From: Polytrichum commune
Lineage: Eukaryota > Streptophyta > Polytrichopsida > Polytrichales > Polytrichaceae
NCBI GenBank assembly: GCA_950295325.1
Contig: OX485803.1
Location: 65,177,554 to 65,241,553, forward strand
Length of the DNA: 64,000 bases
Reading direction: 5' to 3'
Part shown: one piece after another, positions 34,436 to 44,183 of the stretch
Position numbering within the stretch: the stretch's first letter is position 1
Layout: each line of letters begins with the position of its first letter
The notes under the pieces: model-generated
What the model was told of the DNA's origin: nothing
What the model saw: only the letters and a program-made list of their open reading frames with translations
The model's database searches: none
Translations under genes and position numbers: made by a program

Positions 34436-36652
34436 TTTACATACATGATTAAAAAGGCGATGACAGATGATAGACTGGAGAGAATTATTTTGTCTGGAGG
34501 GAAAAAACAACAAAGCATCTCAAAATACGTTAATGATTCCTCTTTTATGGTAAGAAGAGAGAGGATATATGTGGATGAATTAATACGCCATCTAAAAATA
34601 TTTAGTGCAGCATCTGGAATGGAGATCAACTGGGAGAAGGCATACACATACTGATTCGATAAGTTCACACACAAGCCTCAATGGTTGAATGGGTACAACT
34701 GCTAGTGGACCGAAGAAAGAGACTTATCTAAATTGCTAGGCACCCCATTCGGGCTAAACCTCAATACACATGACGTAGACAACTTCCTCTATCGGAAAAT
34801 TAACAAGAAACTTGACTATTGGAGTACAATGAAACTTTCACTTCCCAGTTGATATGGTAATATGCAACCAGATGTTGCTTTCTACCCTTTGGTTTTTCAT
34901 TACAGTATGGGGAGGGTCAAACAAGATTTTAAATAAAATTAGAGGAGCAATCCGCAACTACCTTTGGTCAGGAAAGGAGCAACTTACCCGCAAGAGAGTT
35001 AGTTGGAGGGAATGTTGCCTTAAGAAAAAATACGGAGGCCTAGATTTAGTCGACCCTGAGGTGGCCAAGACAAGTCTTTTATACAAATGGATTGTCAAAG
35101 CAATAGAACCAGGTGAATCTAATCTCCAACTCATGCTTTGATGCATGCTGGCAAGGTATAATGCACAAAAGGGAAAATAGTTGGGGGGGTTAGCCTAGAC
35201 TGGTTCACTAGTAAAAAACATCAAGGATTCTCGAGATCCATAATTTGGGGACATATCAGCAAAACATGGAAAATCATGGTCAAGGGTTGTATCATATTCC
35301 GCCACACACACGAATGGAAGTACTAAACTCAAACATTTGGTGGTCAGAAGGGGTGGAACTTCTAAACAAGGGGTTTGAATATCATAAAGGCATCAAGCTT
35401 TATCGCAAAGGGATCAGATGTGTTGATGACATATGAGATAGCAATCAACATATTTTCACACATGGGAATGAACGCAAGAGAAATTTAGACTTAGGAATAC
35501 GGAACAAGGTGATTAGGTAGAATTGACCAATGAGATCTTTGAAAAATGGCGTAACCTCCTAGAGGAGGATGAAGACATTGCATAACCCAGATAATGGCTT
35601 GGATTCTATATAAAGGATGTAGAAGACCCGGGCTGTGTCTTTCAATGTGAAGAAGGTTTCACACCAAAATGCTTACAGTGGCACAATGCGACCCTTCCCT
35701 TCCCTATGCAATGCTATACGGTGGGCACTCACTCTAGATGTCTTAGAATGTGGGAAAGACCACTTGGAGAGATAGAAGGTTACTTTCACAAGGTTAATAT
35801 TATTCACACCAATAGGGGTCCGAAAAAAGAAGGGGAAAGAGAAAAGATCATCTTCTTCTATGGCAAGCTGGCTACAATTGGATGGGACCCGGACAGGTGG
35901 CGGTGGATTGATGGAGGTCACTTTCTAGACTATACTACCAAGGCTGGATGTGACTCCATTATTAACAGAAACCCGGGCACCACCCATGCGGCTGAGAAAT
36001 GGCAGGGCTACCTCCCGGGCAACTACATGTTCTATTGGTCACAAGTTTGGGACCCACTACGATCAGGAAAAGAAGCGGCATTCATTTGGTCAATTTGATA
36101 CAAGGCGGTCGCCGTCAACGAGTGGAGGGCTCGCATTGCTCCGGCCTCTAGGTCTAAACAATGTATTTTTTGCCTTCCTAATACTAGCGAGTCGGTCAAA
36201 CATAAATTTTGGGATTACATCCAAGCAAGAAGGGCATGGAGATGGGCCACGTTCATCATGCACGAGCTATGCGGGGTGAGGACGGGTAACTACGATTGTT
36301 TCAATTGGAAACGAGCCTTGTTTGGGGGAAGAATCCCCAAACGATATGGCAAAATGATCAAGTCTGGCACCTTCTTAGAGGAATTACACTCTGGATCATT
36401 TGGATCGAACGTAATGATAGAGTGTTCAACCAAGAACAATGACATGTGTCTAAAGTTAAGCAAAGAATTCGGGATGGCCTTATCATTTACGCCAAGGCGG
36501 CGTGGAACCAGGTGCTTGAACACATCAAGATCAGTAGCTTTTCGGCGGTGGCGATGCTTCAAGGTTTCGACAAAACTTGGGGGGCCAAGAGTGTTCTGTG
36601 TAGGAGGAGGAATTTACATATTGAGTGGAATTGGAAGAGACATAGTTGGTAG
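34436..36652 (+). pseudogene. LINE ORF2, reverse transcriptase motif C to zinc-finger C terminus
   Basis: The frame at 34406-34654 carries MIKKAM, the motif C region and VDELIRHLKIFSAASGMEIN. The RT active site YADD reads YVND here: the first Asp is Asn (codon 34532-34534). Later pieces in changing frames are DLSKLLGTPFGLNLNTHDVD, RGAIRNYLWSGKEQLTRKRV (34854-35141), GPKKEGEREKIIFFYGKLAT (35706-36098), and the zf-RVT region CIFCLPNTSESVKHKFWDYI (about 36160-36220). The ORF ends with HIEWNWKRHSW at 36652. Loss of a catalytic Asp plus at least four frame changes means no active RT. Confidence 0.87.
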
Positions 36653-36906
36653 GTTGTGTTTGCCCCGCCTCAGGGGCTGGTGAGTGGTCTAGGGGTTGTC
36701 CTTGGTAGGTGGATTGGGGGGGGGGGGGGGGGATCCTTGGTTTGGTGGGGTTGGGGGGTTGTCCGTGGTGGGGTTGGCTTTTGGTTCCGATTATGTGGCG
36801 GTGTCCTGCGCCCGAGGGGTCCTGCCTCCCCTCGGTGATGGGTGCGGTTTTCTTTTGTCTTCAATGATTTTGGCGTTGGTTGGTTTGGCCTTTTGTCTCA
36901 AAAAAA
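36653..36906 (+). other. LINE 3' untranslated region, G-rich, with A7 tail
   Basis: The 250-bp 3' region is strongly G/T-biased. It holds a 17-G run at 36716-36732 and many GGGG and TGGGG groups, so it could form G-quadruplexes in the RNA. It ends TTTTGTCTC followed by A7 and the target duplication. G-rich 3' regions are known in L1 elements. Confidence 0.75.
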
Positions 36907-37055
36907 GTATATTACATGCCCTCGTATATTTATAATTAGATTTGAAAACTGAAAAAGAAACATTTGTAGTCATTTGAGCAACTGCAGATTAGGCTAGTGA
37001 AAACTAACTGCAGCCAATTTTGGCTGCAGCTTTTTTGGGCATAGTTTTCTAGTTG
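36907..37055. mobile_element. CACTA-type MITE, copy D, right half
   Basis: After the LINE, the MITE resumes with the repeated 16 bp, the TTTGTAGTCATTTGAGCAACTGCAGATTAGGCTAG arm and a degraded right terminus, GGGCATAGTTTTCTAGTTG. Together with 26699-26873 this makes one element of about 310 bp. The 3-bp duplication (AAT on the left) is not clean on the right. Confidence 0.75.
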
Positions 37056-38503
37056 TAAATGAAGAACAAAATACGATGCATACAAATTGAGAACACTTTT
37101 TATTGCGCACGAATATGTTTGCAACGTCCGTGGCAACTAAACAAACCATGTACGAATAACAATTATGTCAACAATTTTGAGTGTTTATGACACTCTAATC
37201 TCTATGTACAAAGGAGCTCAACATTACTGATAGGTATGTGGCTTTTATGTGGGCACTTCCAACTTCAAATATAAATTCTGACTAATGGATCAAATAAAAA
37301 GTCGTCTAATTTTGTTAACAATTGCAAATCATGAGGATCAATTGTCATGTCAGGTTTTCATAACTCAAGTTATGATGCAAAAGTTGTGAGGGATCAAAGT
37401 GAAGAATCTCTCCCCTTTTAACGATCACATAGCATCCCCTGCACATGCATTTATTGTAATTGAACTTGAAATACTTACTAATTTATGAGCTCGTACATAG
37501 TTCAGTCGCATCATAACACATATCATTCTTCACTAAAGATCTTGTCATTGACCACTTAGATATAGGTGTTTAATAAGAAAAATGACAACATAAGAAGAGG
37601 AAACCTATATATTTGAATGGTGTGTGGTTACGTGTGGATCTAAGGAAGGACACTAAAAAATATGTGTTTAAGAGAGATTGGACTACGTGTTCAAAATATG
37701 TTAACCATTCTAGTCTCCATACTCAACATACTTTTGGACACGTGGGGGAGGGGGGAGAGGGGGGACCTTTATGACCAATTTATAGCGAGCACAAGAATCT
37801 TCATCTTGATAACAAATAAGATATTCATATGAGCTCCAAAATTGGTGAGAAAACAATTTATAGGCACGACTTGGATCATATTTGCAAATCATCTCACACT
37901 ACTTATCTGGTTCATATTCTTTCAGTGGGCGCAAAGAACGAAAGAAAGAAAAGAAAAATTACGCCAGTATGTAAATACCGGCATGAAGGTGAGCCCGTTG
38001 GCCTAGTGCTGATCGCGGTATTCCGTGATGCAACATAGATTGGGTGCAAAGACATGAGAATCCATTTCAGGCCCACTTATCTTAGTGATATTAGTGGGCC
38101 ACTAAACAAGTAGGCGTACATGATGGTTTGGGCAACAAAATTGTTATGCATCATTCATGTGCAAGGTGAGCTCCAAATGCTGGGAATATACATTGAGCGC
38201 CTTACCCTGACCTTTCAACCTTCATTTCAATGTCAATTGGTGGTATGGGATTGCAAATATTGTTGTTTGGACTCACTAGGAGGATACACGGTTTTCGTCA
38301 ATGGACATTGTAACTAGGTTTTGACATCTTCACTGCTCGAAGAATTTATCCATGCCAAAATGGGTGAAGCAAGTGACTGTGCACAATGATGATCACTATC
38401 ATTAAACATGATAATATTGTGAAGGTTATTTACAATGCGAGATGCTATAGGCTAGTTGCAGTGACAACATTATAAATGTAATCCCTAGCAACACATGTGG
38501 TTT
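37056..38503. other. No recognisable gene; dispersed repeat member
   Basis: The unclassified family motif GAGATTGGACTACGTGTTCA lies at 37677, followed by its GGGGACCTTTATGACC segment after a G-rich stretch at 37742-37766. Short frames here have no family signature. Confidence 0.4.
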
Positions 38504-38506
38504 CTA

Positions 38507-38829
38507 CACTAGTAGAAAACTATGTAAAAAAGAACGGCAATCAAAATCGGCTGCACTTCTTTTGACTACGTTGATCTGCAGTCTCTAAACGACTGCAGAT
38601 TTTTTTTTTGGTTAAAGGACTTAAAATTTAGGAATCCATGGATGTATAATGTACCGTTGGAAAGGTCTTGACAATGCTTTTTCAATCGTATATTTTATGC
38701 CCAAAAATGTCTAAAATTGTAGTCACAAAACAAAAAATAAACATCTTCAGCGACTAGAGATCGGATTGGTCAATAGAACTGCAACCAATTTCGGCTACAG
38801 TTTTTTTGGGGTAGAGTTTTCTGTTAGTG
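38507..38829. mobile_element. CACTA-type MITE, copy E
   Basis: This 323-bp copy starts CACTAGTAGAAAACTATG and ends GTAGAGTTTTCTGTTAGTG, with the usual subterminal arms (GCAATCAAAATCGGCTGCAC) and a partly decayed core palindrome. TCTA occurs on both sides (38503-38506 and 38830-38833), slightly offset from the expected 3-bp duplication. Confidence 0.8.
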
Positions 38830-38894
38830 TCTACCAATGAACATTGTTAGTACTACATCTGAAAAATGTTAGGTAGGCTATTAGTGAAGCGAAG

Positions 38895-39344
38895 CAATGA
38901 ATGGGGAGAACCAACTACTACACTAAATATGATATTGAGTGTCACTTACTATTTGGAATTACGTAATGCTATATCTATTTATTGTATGTCTCATATTGTA
39001 TCAACAAATGTAAACTTGATAGTTTGGATGGTATGAAAAATTAACATTTTTACTTAGTAATAAATCACGTCAATAGTAAAATGATATAGCAGCTAGTGTG
39101 TAAATCCAAATAGTAAGTGACACTCAATATCATTTTAAATGTAGTTACAAATAAACCAGTTGAGTTCAAAAAATAACTGATTGAAGTTCAAGACTTCAGG
39201 AAAATTACCGATCTTTTTAGATGAACCTATAGAATATACCTCAAATCAATAAAGAAATTCCAGAAGATCACAACATGTAACCTGGGAACTTGAAAAAACA
39301 CCAGGATCTTGATCAATTATGCCAAAAAATCTCCCCATACACTG
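38895..39344 (+). mobile_element. hAT-type 225-bp MITE, interrupted by a TA-type MITE
   Basis: The left end CAATGAATGGGGAGAACC and the right end AATCTCCCCATACACTG match the 225-bp family. The 8-bp flanks AAGCGAAG (38887-38894) and AAGCAAAA (39345-39352) agree at six positions. Removing the inner element and one TA rejoins the family sequence GTTACAAATAAACCAGTTGAG, leaving about 227 bp. Confidence 0.8.
38921..39141 (+). mobile_element. TA-inserting MITE, short type, nested
   Basis: This 221-bp element starts CACTAAATATGATATTGAGTG and ends CACTCAATATCATTTTAAATG, flanked by TA at 38919-38920 and 39142-39143. Relatives lie at 13964 and 58761. The terminal 20 bp resemble the long-type TA family at 5781 and 9379, so both were probably moved by related transposases. 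Confidence 0.8.
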
Positions 39345-39352
39345 AAGCAAAA

Positions 39353-42296
39353 TCATCATCCTTTCACCTAAGTGGCTATCTTCTGGAATGTTGGACCACT
39401 TACCTTGAGAATTGAAGGAGATGGAGTCTGTGAGTTCGATGAACACGTTAGAGTTCATGTTGACGGAAGTCCTATGATTAGGACATGTGGGGTCGAAAGT
39501 TGAAACTATGCTCTTCCTACAATGAGATATCCGAAATGTGGTTTAAATTGGACACTCATTTTGATATATTGGCAACACTCTAATCATGCTCGTTGTTGGT
39601 ATTTTCTAGGATGTCTCTTTGGTAATATGTCATACATAACATTACTCAGCACATACTGCTTGTTTAGTGGGCTCTCGGAATATAATAATTAAGAGAGACT
39701 CGGATTTTAACTAAGCTCTCATCATCCGATTATTAAATTCCAAGGGCCCACATCATTGAGTAATGTCATGTAATTAGGACCATAATTCTTTTAAATTGAA
39801 AATAAGTTGGACACTCTAAAAATTATAACACAAATTCATGTCCTAAAATGCCACCCCAAGTCCCCCGCCATTGAGCTACGCCAACAACTTCACTTGTTAA
39901 GGGTGGCAACAACTAAGGTAGATGAGGTTATGTGGACACTTCTAACCCTGCAGAATCATCCGGATAATACTTTCAGGCATTAGAAGCTTGAGTAGGTTAG
40001 CAATTGCAAAGTAAGACCAAAGAATTTGAAATTGTTGAAATTGTAGTTGAGGAAGGTGTTGATTTAAGCTTTGAAATAAAAGATTCTTTGCTTCCTAGTT
40101 TGTTATTACAGGGAGAATCCTTCCATCATTCAATGTTGTGTAAGTGGATGACATCACTAGTAGATTCTACATGGGCCATTTGCCAATGAAAACCAAGTTT
40201 AATGCCAAATTTGACTTGTCATGTCTCTAAAATGGTCACGAGTAAGATAAAATGTTATCGAATTGGCTTTTTATTATAGAATACCCACAATACAAATTGA
40301 TGGGCACTTGAAAGCCACATGCCCGCTTCCTAATTTGCACAGCTTGCCCACAAAAATCAAGCATGTTAGGGCTCATTAGGTAACACTCCTAATTATGGAT
40401 TATGATGGCTGTAGTTTGACTTATGCGCAGGTGACCAACCCAAATATCATGAAGGTGGCGGCTAAATCAACATGCATTACTCATTTGCCAAATCAAGGGG
40501 ACTAAATTGCCAATTGAGAGCCAAAATTAAGTATTTGAGTAAGGAAGCTAACTGAATTAGCCTCATCTACCTTATGAGCTACCACCATCCTAGATAACTA
40601 GATATCTAGTTTATATGACACAACCACATATGTTTATGGTGATGATGGTTAGGGTCGGCTACTTAATGTAGACATGCCTAGTTCTTAAACAATAATAATG
40701 TAGACACTTCTACTTGAGTGGCATGTCATTAAGTGTGAATCTAAAAACACACACCAAAAATTTCATGTGTTTAAAGAGATTGGACTACGGAGTCCTACTG
40801 TGCTAACCGTTCTAAGCTCAAGAGTCAACATGAATTGAAGGGGGACCAATATAACCACTTAATGAGTACGAGAATATTCACTTCGTACTTTACAAAATAC
40901 GAGCTTCAAATTTCTTAAGGCAAATGGATGAGCACAAATTGGGTTTGATAATCATCTTGCACTAATTGCGTGTTTCATATCCTTAGTTGCTTTGGATTTT
41001 AGAAGACAAGATTTTTGGTGAACCCGAAGATGTTGTTTTGTTACATTGATAAATGTCGTGATAACGGAAAATGAATGGCATGGATTGCATGATGCAAATT
41101 CCACAGGCCACCAAGCCAAAAAAAGACACAATAGAAATGTGAATATTGTCGACACTGCCATTGCAACACAAGCGGCCCCAACCCGCTTCATTATCCTTGC
41201 TCGCCACCCTCTCTTATTGGTGCCATGAATGGTGGATGAGGTTCTCACTTGATCAATAGGCAAAGTTAGACCACTTAATTTTATTATAGTGCGAAGTCAC
41301 ATGGAATGGTGGATTTGGTCACATGGGACCTATATCCACTCTCAAGGTTGGCGGTCATTGCTTGGCCCCACAAGCTATGGGTTTGGTTTCGGCCGGGGTT
41401 GTGTTGGGTTAGACTCCCAAGGCCCGTGCTATGTTAATCTAGACTATTCGCATCTAAACCCCATGTTCCCACACATGTGAGGGCCATCTCTCACCCTTGT
41501 TAACAATGCCTTTGTCCCCTACATACCAATCTTTTGTCCTTTACCCCCTTCCCACCCCTACCTAATCATCACATTATGCGACACTAAAACTAGGTTGGTG
41601 TGCACACTAAAAACAATGACTTGCCCACGTTTTCTATCATTAACATGCTCATTGAGTATGTATGGTTGGAGGTTATCGATTCATGTGGGCATTTTTATTT
41701 TTTTAACTAAGTGGGGTTCTTAGAGTATATGCTCCTCAACTCACAAGAACCCTTAACATCGACGAGGTTTACAAGGCATAGCACCGACACGCGGTAGGCA
41801 CCATCTATAGAGAACTCTTCTCAAATCTCTGAACGGATCATTTTTATCATCTCGTCCAAGTGTGTGTTTACGTTATTTCCTTCCTACTCATTGTTGGCAT
41901 TAACGCTTGGTCCTCTCGCTAAAACATAATTTTTTTCAAAAGGAAATCCTAATCGTATATGGCATTTAATTTCCCTGTGAAGAATCCAAAAAATAATCTA
42001 AAAATTGAAGGCGGTAGTAACATTGTATGGTGGAGAGGCTGTCTTTTATGCCGTGTTGTGGACTATGATCATCGTTTATTCATTATGGCGCAAGTTTGCG
42101 ATCTACTACCAAAGGGCTGCAATTATATTGTTCATCAATGAGTTGGTAAAAGTTTCCATGCATCATCATGCATTTATAGATCCCTAAACCTACGGTAAAC
42201 GATCTTAAATGGACGACTATATTTTTAACTGAATTGTGTGTCTAGAACTTGAGACAACCCAAATTAAGAAATGATAAGACATGTCTAATAGTACAA
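39353..42296. other. No recognisable gene
   Basis: Only short frames occur here. One member of the dispersed repeat (GAGATTGGACTACGGAGTCC) lies at 40774. The frames at 40952-41263 overlap on both strands and show no family. Confidence 0.4.
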
Positions 42297-42458
42297 ATAA
42301 CATTATTCAGATCCATAACAATCTTCTGTGGGACTGACAATGTTTCATGGAATATTCCTGGATATTCTCCATCTAGACCGAGTATGGGAACATTCAGGGT
42401 TATTATGTGGAATATTGTCAGTCCCACAAAACATTATTATGGATCTGAATAATGTTAT
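42297..42458. repeat. 162-bp near-perfect palindrome (hairpin element)
   Basis: Two arms of about 80 bp are reverse complements with roughly a dozen differences and almost no spacer; the centre is near CCATCTAGACCGAGTATGGG. The arms begin ATAACATTATTCAGATCCAT and carry GTGGGACTGACAAT in both. The ends can be read as TA flanking ACATTATTC...GAATAATGT, which suggests a TA-duplicating MITE. Transcribed, it would fold into one long hairpin like precursors of small RNAs. Confidence 0.85.
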
Positions 42459-43948
42459 GCAGATGTTGGATGCAACACCTACAAGTTTAAGTATCCAAGT
42501 ATCCCAAAACTAAATATTATGCCTTTTGCGCACCAGTGTGGTATATTGAGGCAGGTTTTGGGAAACTTTTCATGCTTGTTCAAATGAAAGATTGGATGAC
42601 GGGATGTGGTCAAATGTAATGGGACTGTCTGAATCCTGAAAGTTAAATGGGACGAGTAACTTGCAGGCTTTGTTATTTAGGATTCCCACTGAAATTGATG
42701 CTTTTTAGGGGCCTTGCATTGCATGTACCCCATAAATTGTTGGGTCATCCTTCAATTTAAACAATCATAGGAATCATCAGATTTTGTTGATCTCAGCGGT
42801 AGATGTGATTGCCCTAGATAGCAATGGGATTTTGGCACTTAAATGTAAAGAGATTGTTCTTTTAGACCTCTTATGGCCTTGACATCTCAATGAGATCTCC
42901 ACTCTGGTTTGAAATTCTAAATGACAATGTGATTAATTTCAAATTTTCATTTAGAACCAATGGTCTAAGTTGTATGTGCATTTAAAAGTTCTCATAGTAG
43001 AGCCACACTCCTTATTTGGGCCGCCGCTGTTATCTTTGCTCAAGTATTATCCTTAAACATCAATCTTATGCAAAAAAAATTAAAAAGAAGAAGAAGGAAA
43101 AGCTTGCAATTAAGAACATACACCCAATATATATGACGAGATTGGACTATGTGTTCAGACACCATTTTAAGTATAGTGCTCAACACAATCGGCAAACCCA
43201 CGTGATTGCTTTTAAAGTATTTAGAAGTACCTTCACTTGACAAACTTCATGATTCACAATTGCTGACAAGATCAAACGATTGGCTATCCCATCCCATCCC
43301 ATCCAACGGCCCAAAAGTGCATGTGAAGTTGGAAATATCTGTGAAAGGCCTGCATCATACCTTATTAGTTTCCGGGAGGGATCCGCGTTCACACACACAC
43401 ACACAAACATACACACACGTGTACAGTTCCACTTACTGATCTGAGGGAGGGAGTCAGGCAGGGCCCTCCCTTGCTCGCTCGCTTGGCCATCAACTCGTGA
43501 GCGACCGACCATTTCCTTAAGATGCCTGTGCCATCCTGTTGACCTCGTGCTCAAGAAAACTTATAAATCAGCGGTGGTGAGCGTCTCATCTGGCTGCCAA
43601 CATTGGTACCTGCCATGTTCTGGAAGAGAATCCCATGTTGTGATTTTATTAGAGAGATGGAATTAACACCAGATAGATATAAGTTATCTCAGTGGAATCA
43701 GTCCACGACGACGTCACCACAGGAACTATATATCGATCGTAGCTGGCTGGAAGCAAGCTAGCTAGGGCGACATTTGCGAGCGATTAAAGAACTTTGGAAA
43801 GGGTGAATTCTTTTCTCTTCAAAGTATTCAGGGGTGGCGTTGGACTCCGCATCGTGTCACCGGCTTGTGTTTTTGGTGGCCACTGCACGGTCCACAGTGT
43901 CCATGCATGTGCTGCTGCGGTTTAATTTATAGCTGCAAATTTCGTTGC
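42459..43948. other. No recognisable gene
   Basis: It contains a dispersed-repeat member near 43139 and a CA microsatellite at 43392-43420. The remaining sequence has short frames only. Confidence 0.4.
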
Positions 43949-43956
43949 GACTTAGA

Positions 43957-44177
43957 TCGGGGAGAACCGGCAGTTAGTTACCAATGAACCAGTTGAGTTT
44001 GGGAAATAACCGGTTGGAGTTCAAGACTGCAGGAAAATTACCGATTGGGTTAGAGGAATGTATAGAATATACCCCAATTTTGATAAAGGGAAACCGGAGG
44101 ATGTCAACATGTAAGCGGCTGGAGTTGCAAACACTAGGATCTCAACCGATTATGCCCAACAAATCTCCCCGATCACT
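43957..44177 (+). mobile_element. hAT-type 225-bp MITE, duplication split by the Harbinger element
   Basis: Sequence from TCGGGGAGAACCGGCAGTTA to AAATCTCCCCGATCACT matches the family. GACTTAGA (43949-43956) flanks the left. On the right GACTTA (44178-44183) is followed by the 8.4-kb Harbinger element, and GA follows its second TTA at 52571-52572. Removing the Harbinger element restores GACTTAGA. The left terminal CAGTGA is missing, so the exact ends are uncertain. Confidence 0.75.
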
Positions 44178-44183
44178 GACTTA

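Larger units (their letters stand above)
26874..36906 (+). mobile_element. Near-complete L1-type LINE, degenerate, inserted in CACTA-type MITE copy D
   Basis: The insertion is about 10 kb, or about 8.7 kb without the inner solo LTR. It has a 5' region of about 290 bp, a long ORF1, a 1.5-kb inter-ORF region with a 42-bp tandem repeat, ORF2 with endonuclease and reverse transcriptase, a G-rich 3' region and a short A7 tail. A 16-bp target duplication flanks it: GTATGTTACATGCCCT at 26858-26873 and GTATATTACATGCCCT at 36907-36922, one mismatch. A target-site duplication plus A-tail is the mark of target-primed reverse transcription. Order and motifs match plant L1 elements (DUF4283-like region plus CCHC ORF1; endonuclease, RT and zf-RVT in ORF2). 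Multiple stops, frameshifts and catalytic substitutions show it is no longer active. Confidence 0.92.

Noticed and set aside
36656-36935. Glycine-rich frames after LINE ORF2
   Set aside because: They translate the G-rich 3' untranslated region and poly-G run, and cross the LINE end.
40952-41263. 103-codon minus-strand frame with a hydrophobic stretch
   Set aside because: Overlapping frames exist on both strands and no gene context supports it; the hydrophobic stretch is short and isolated.
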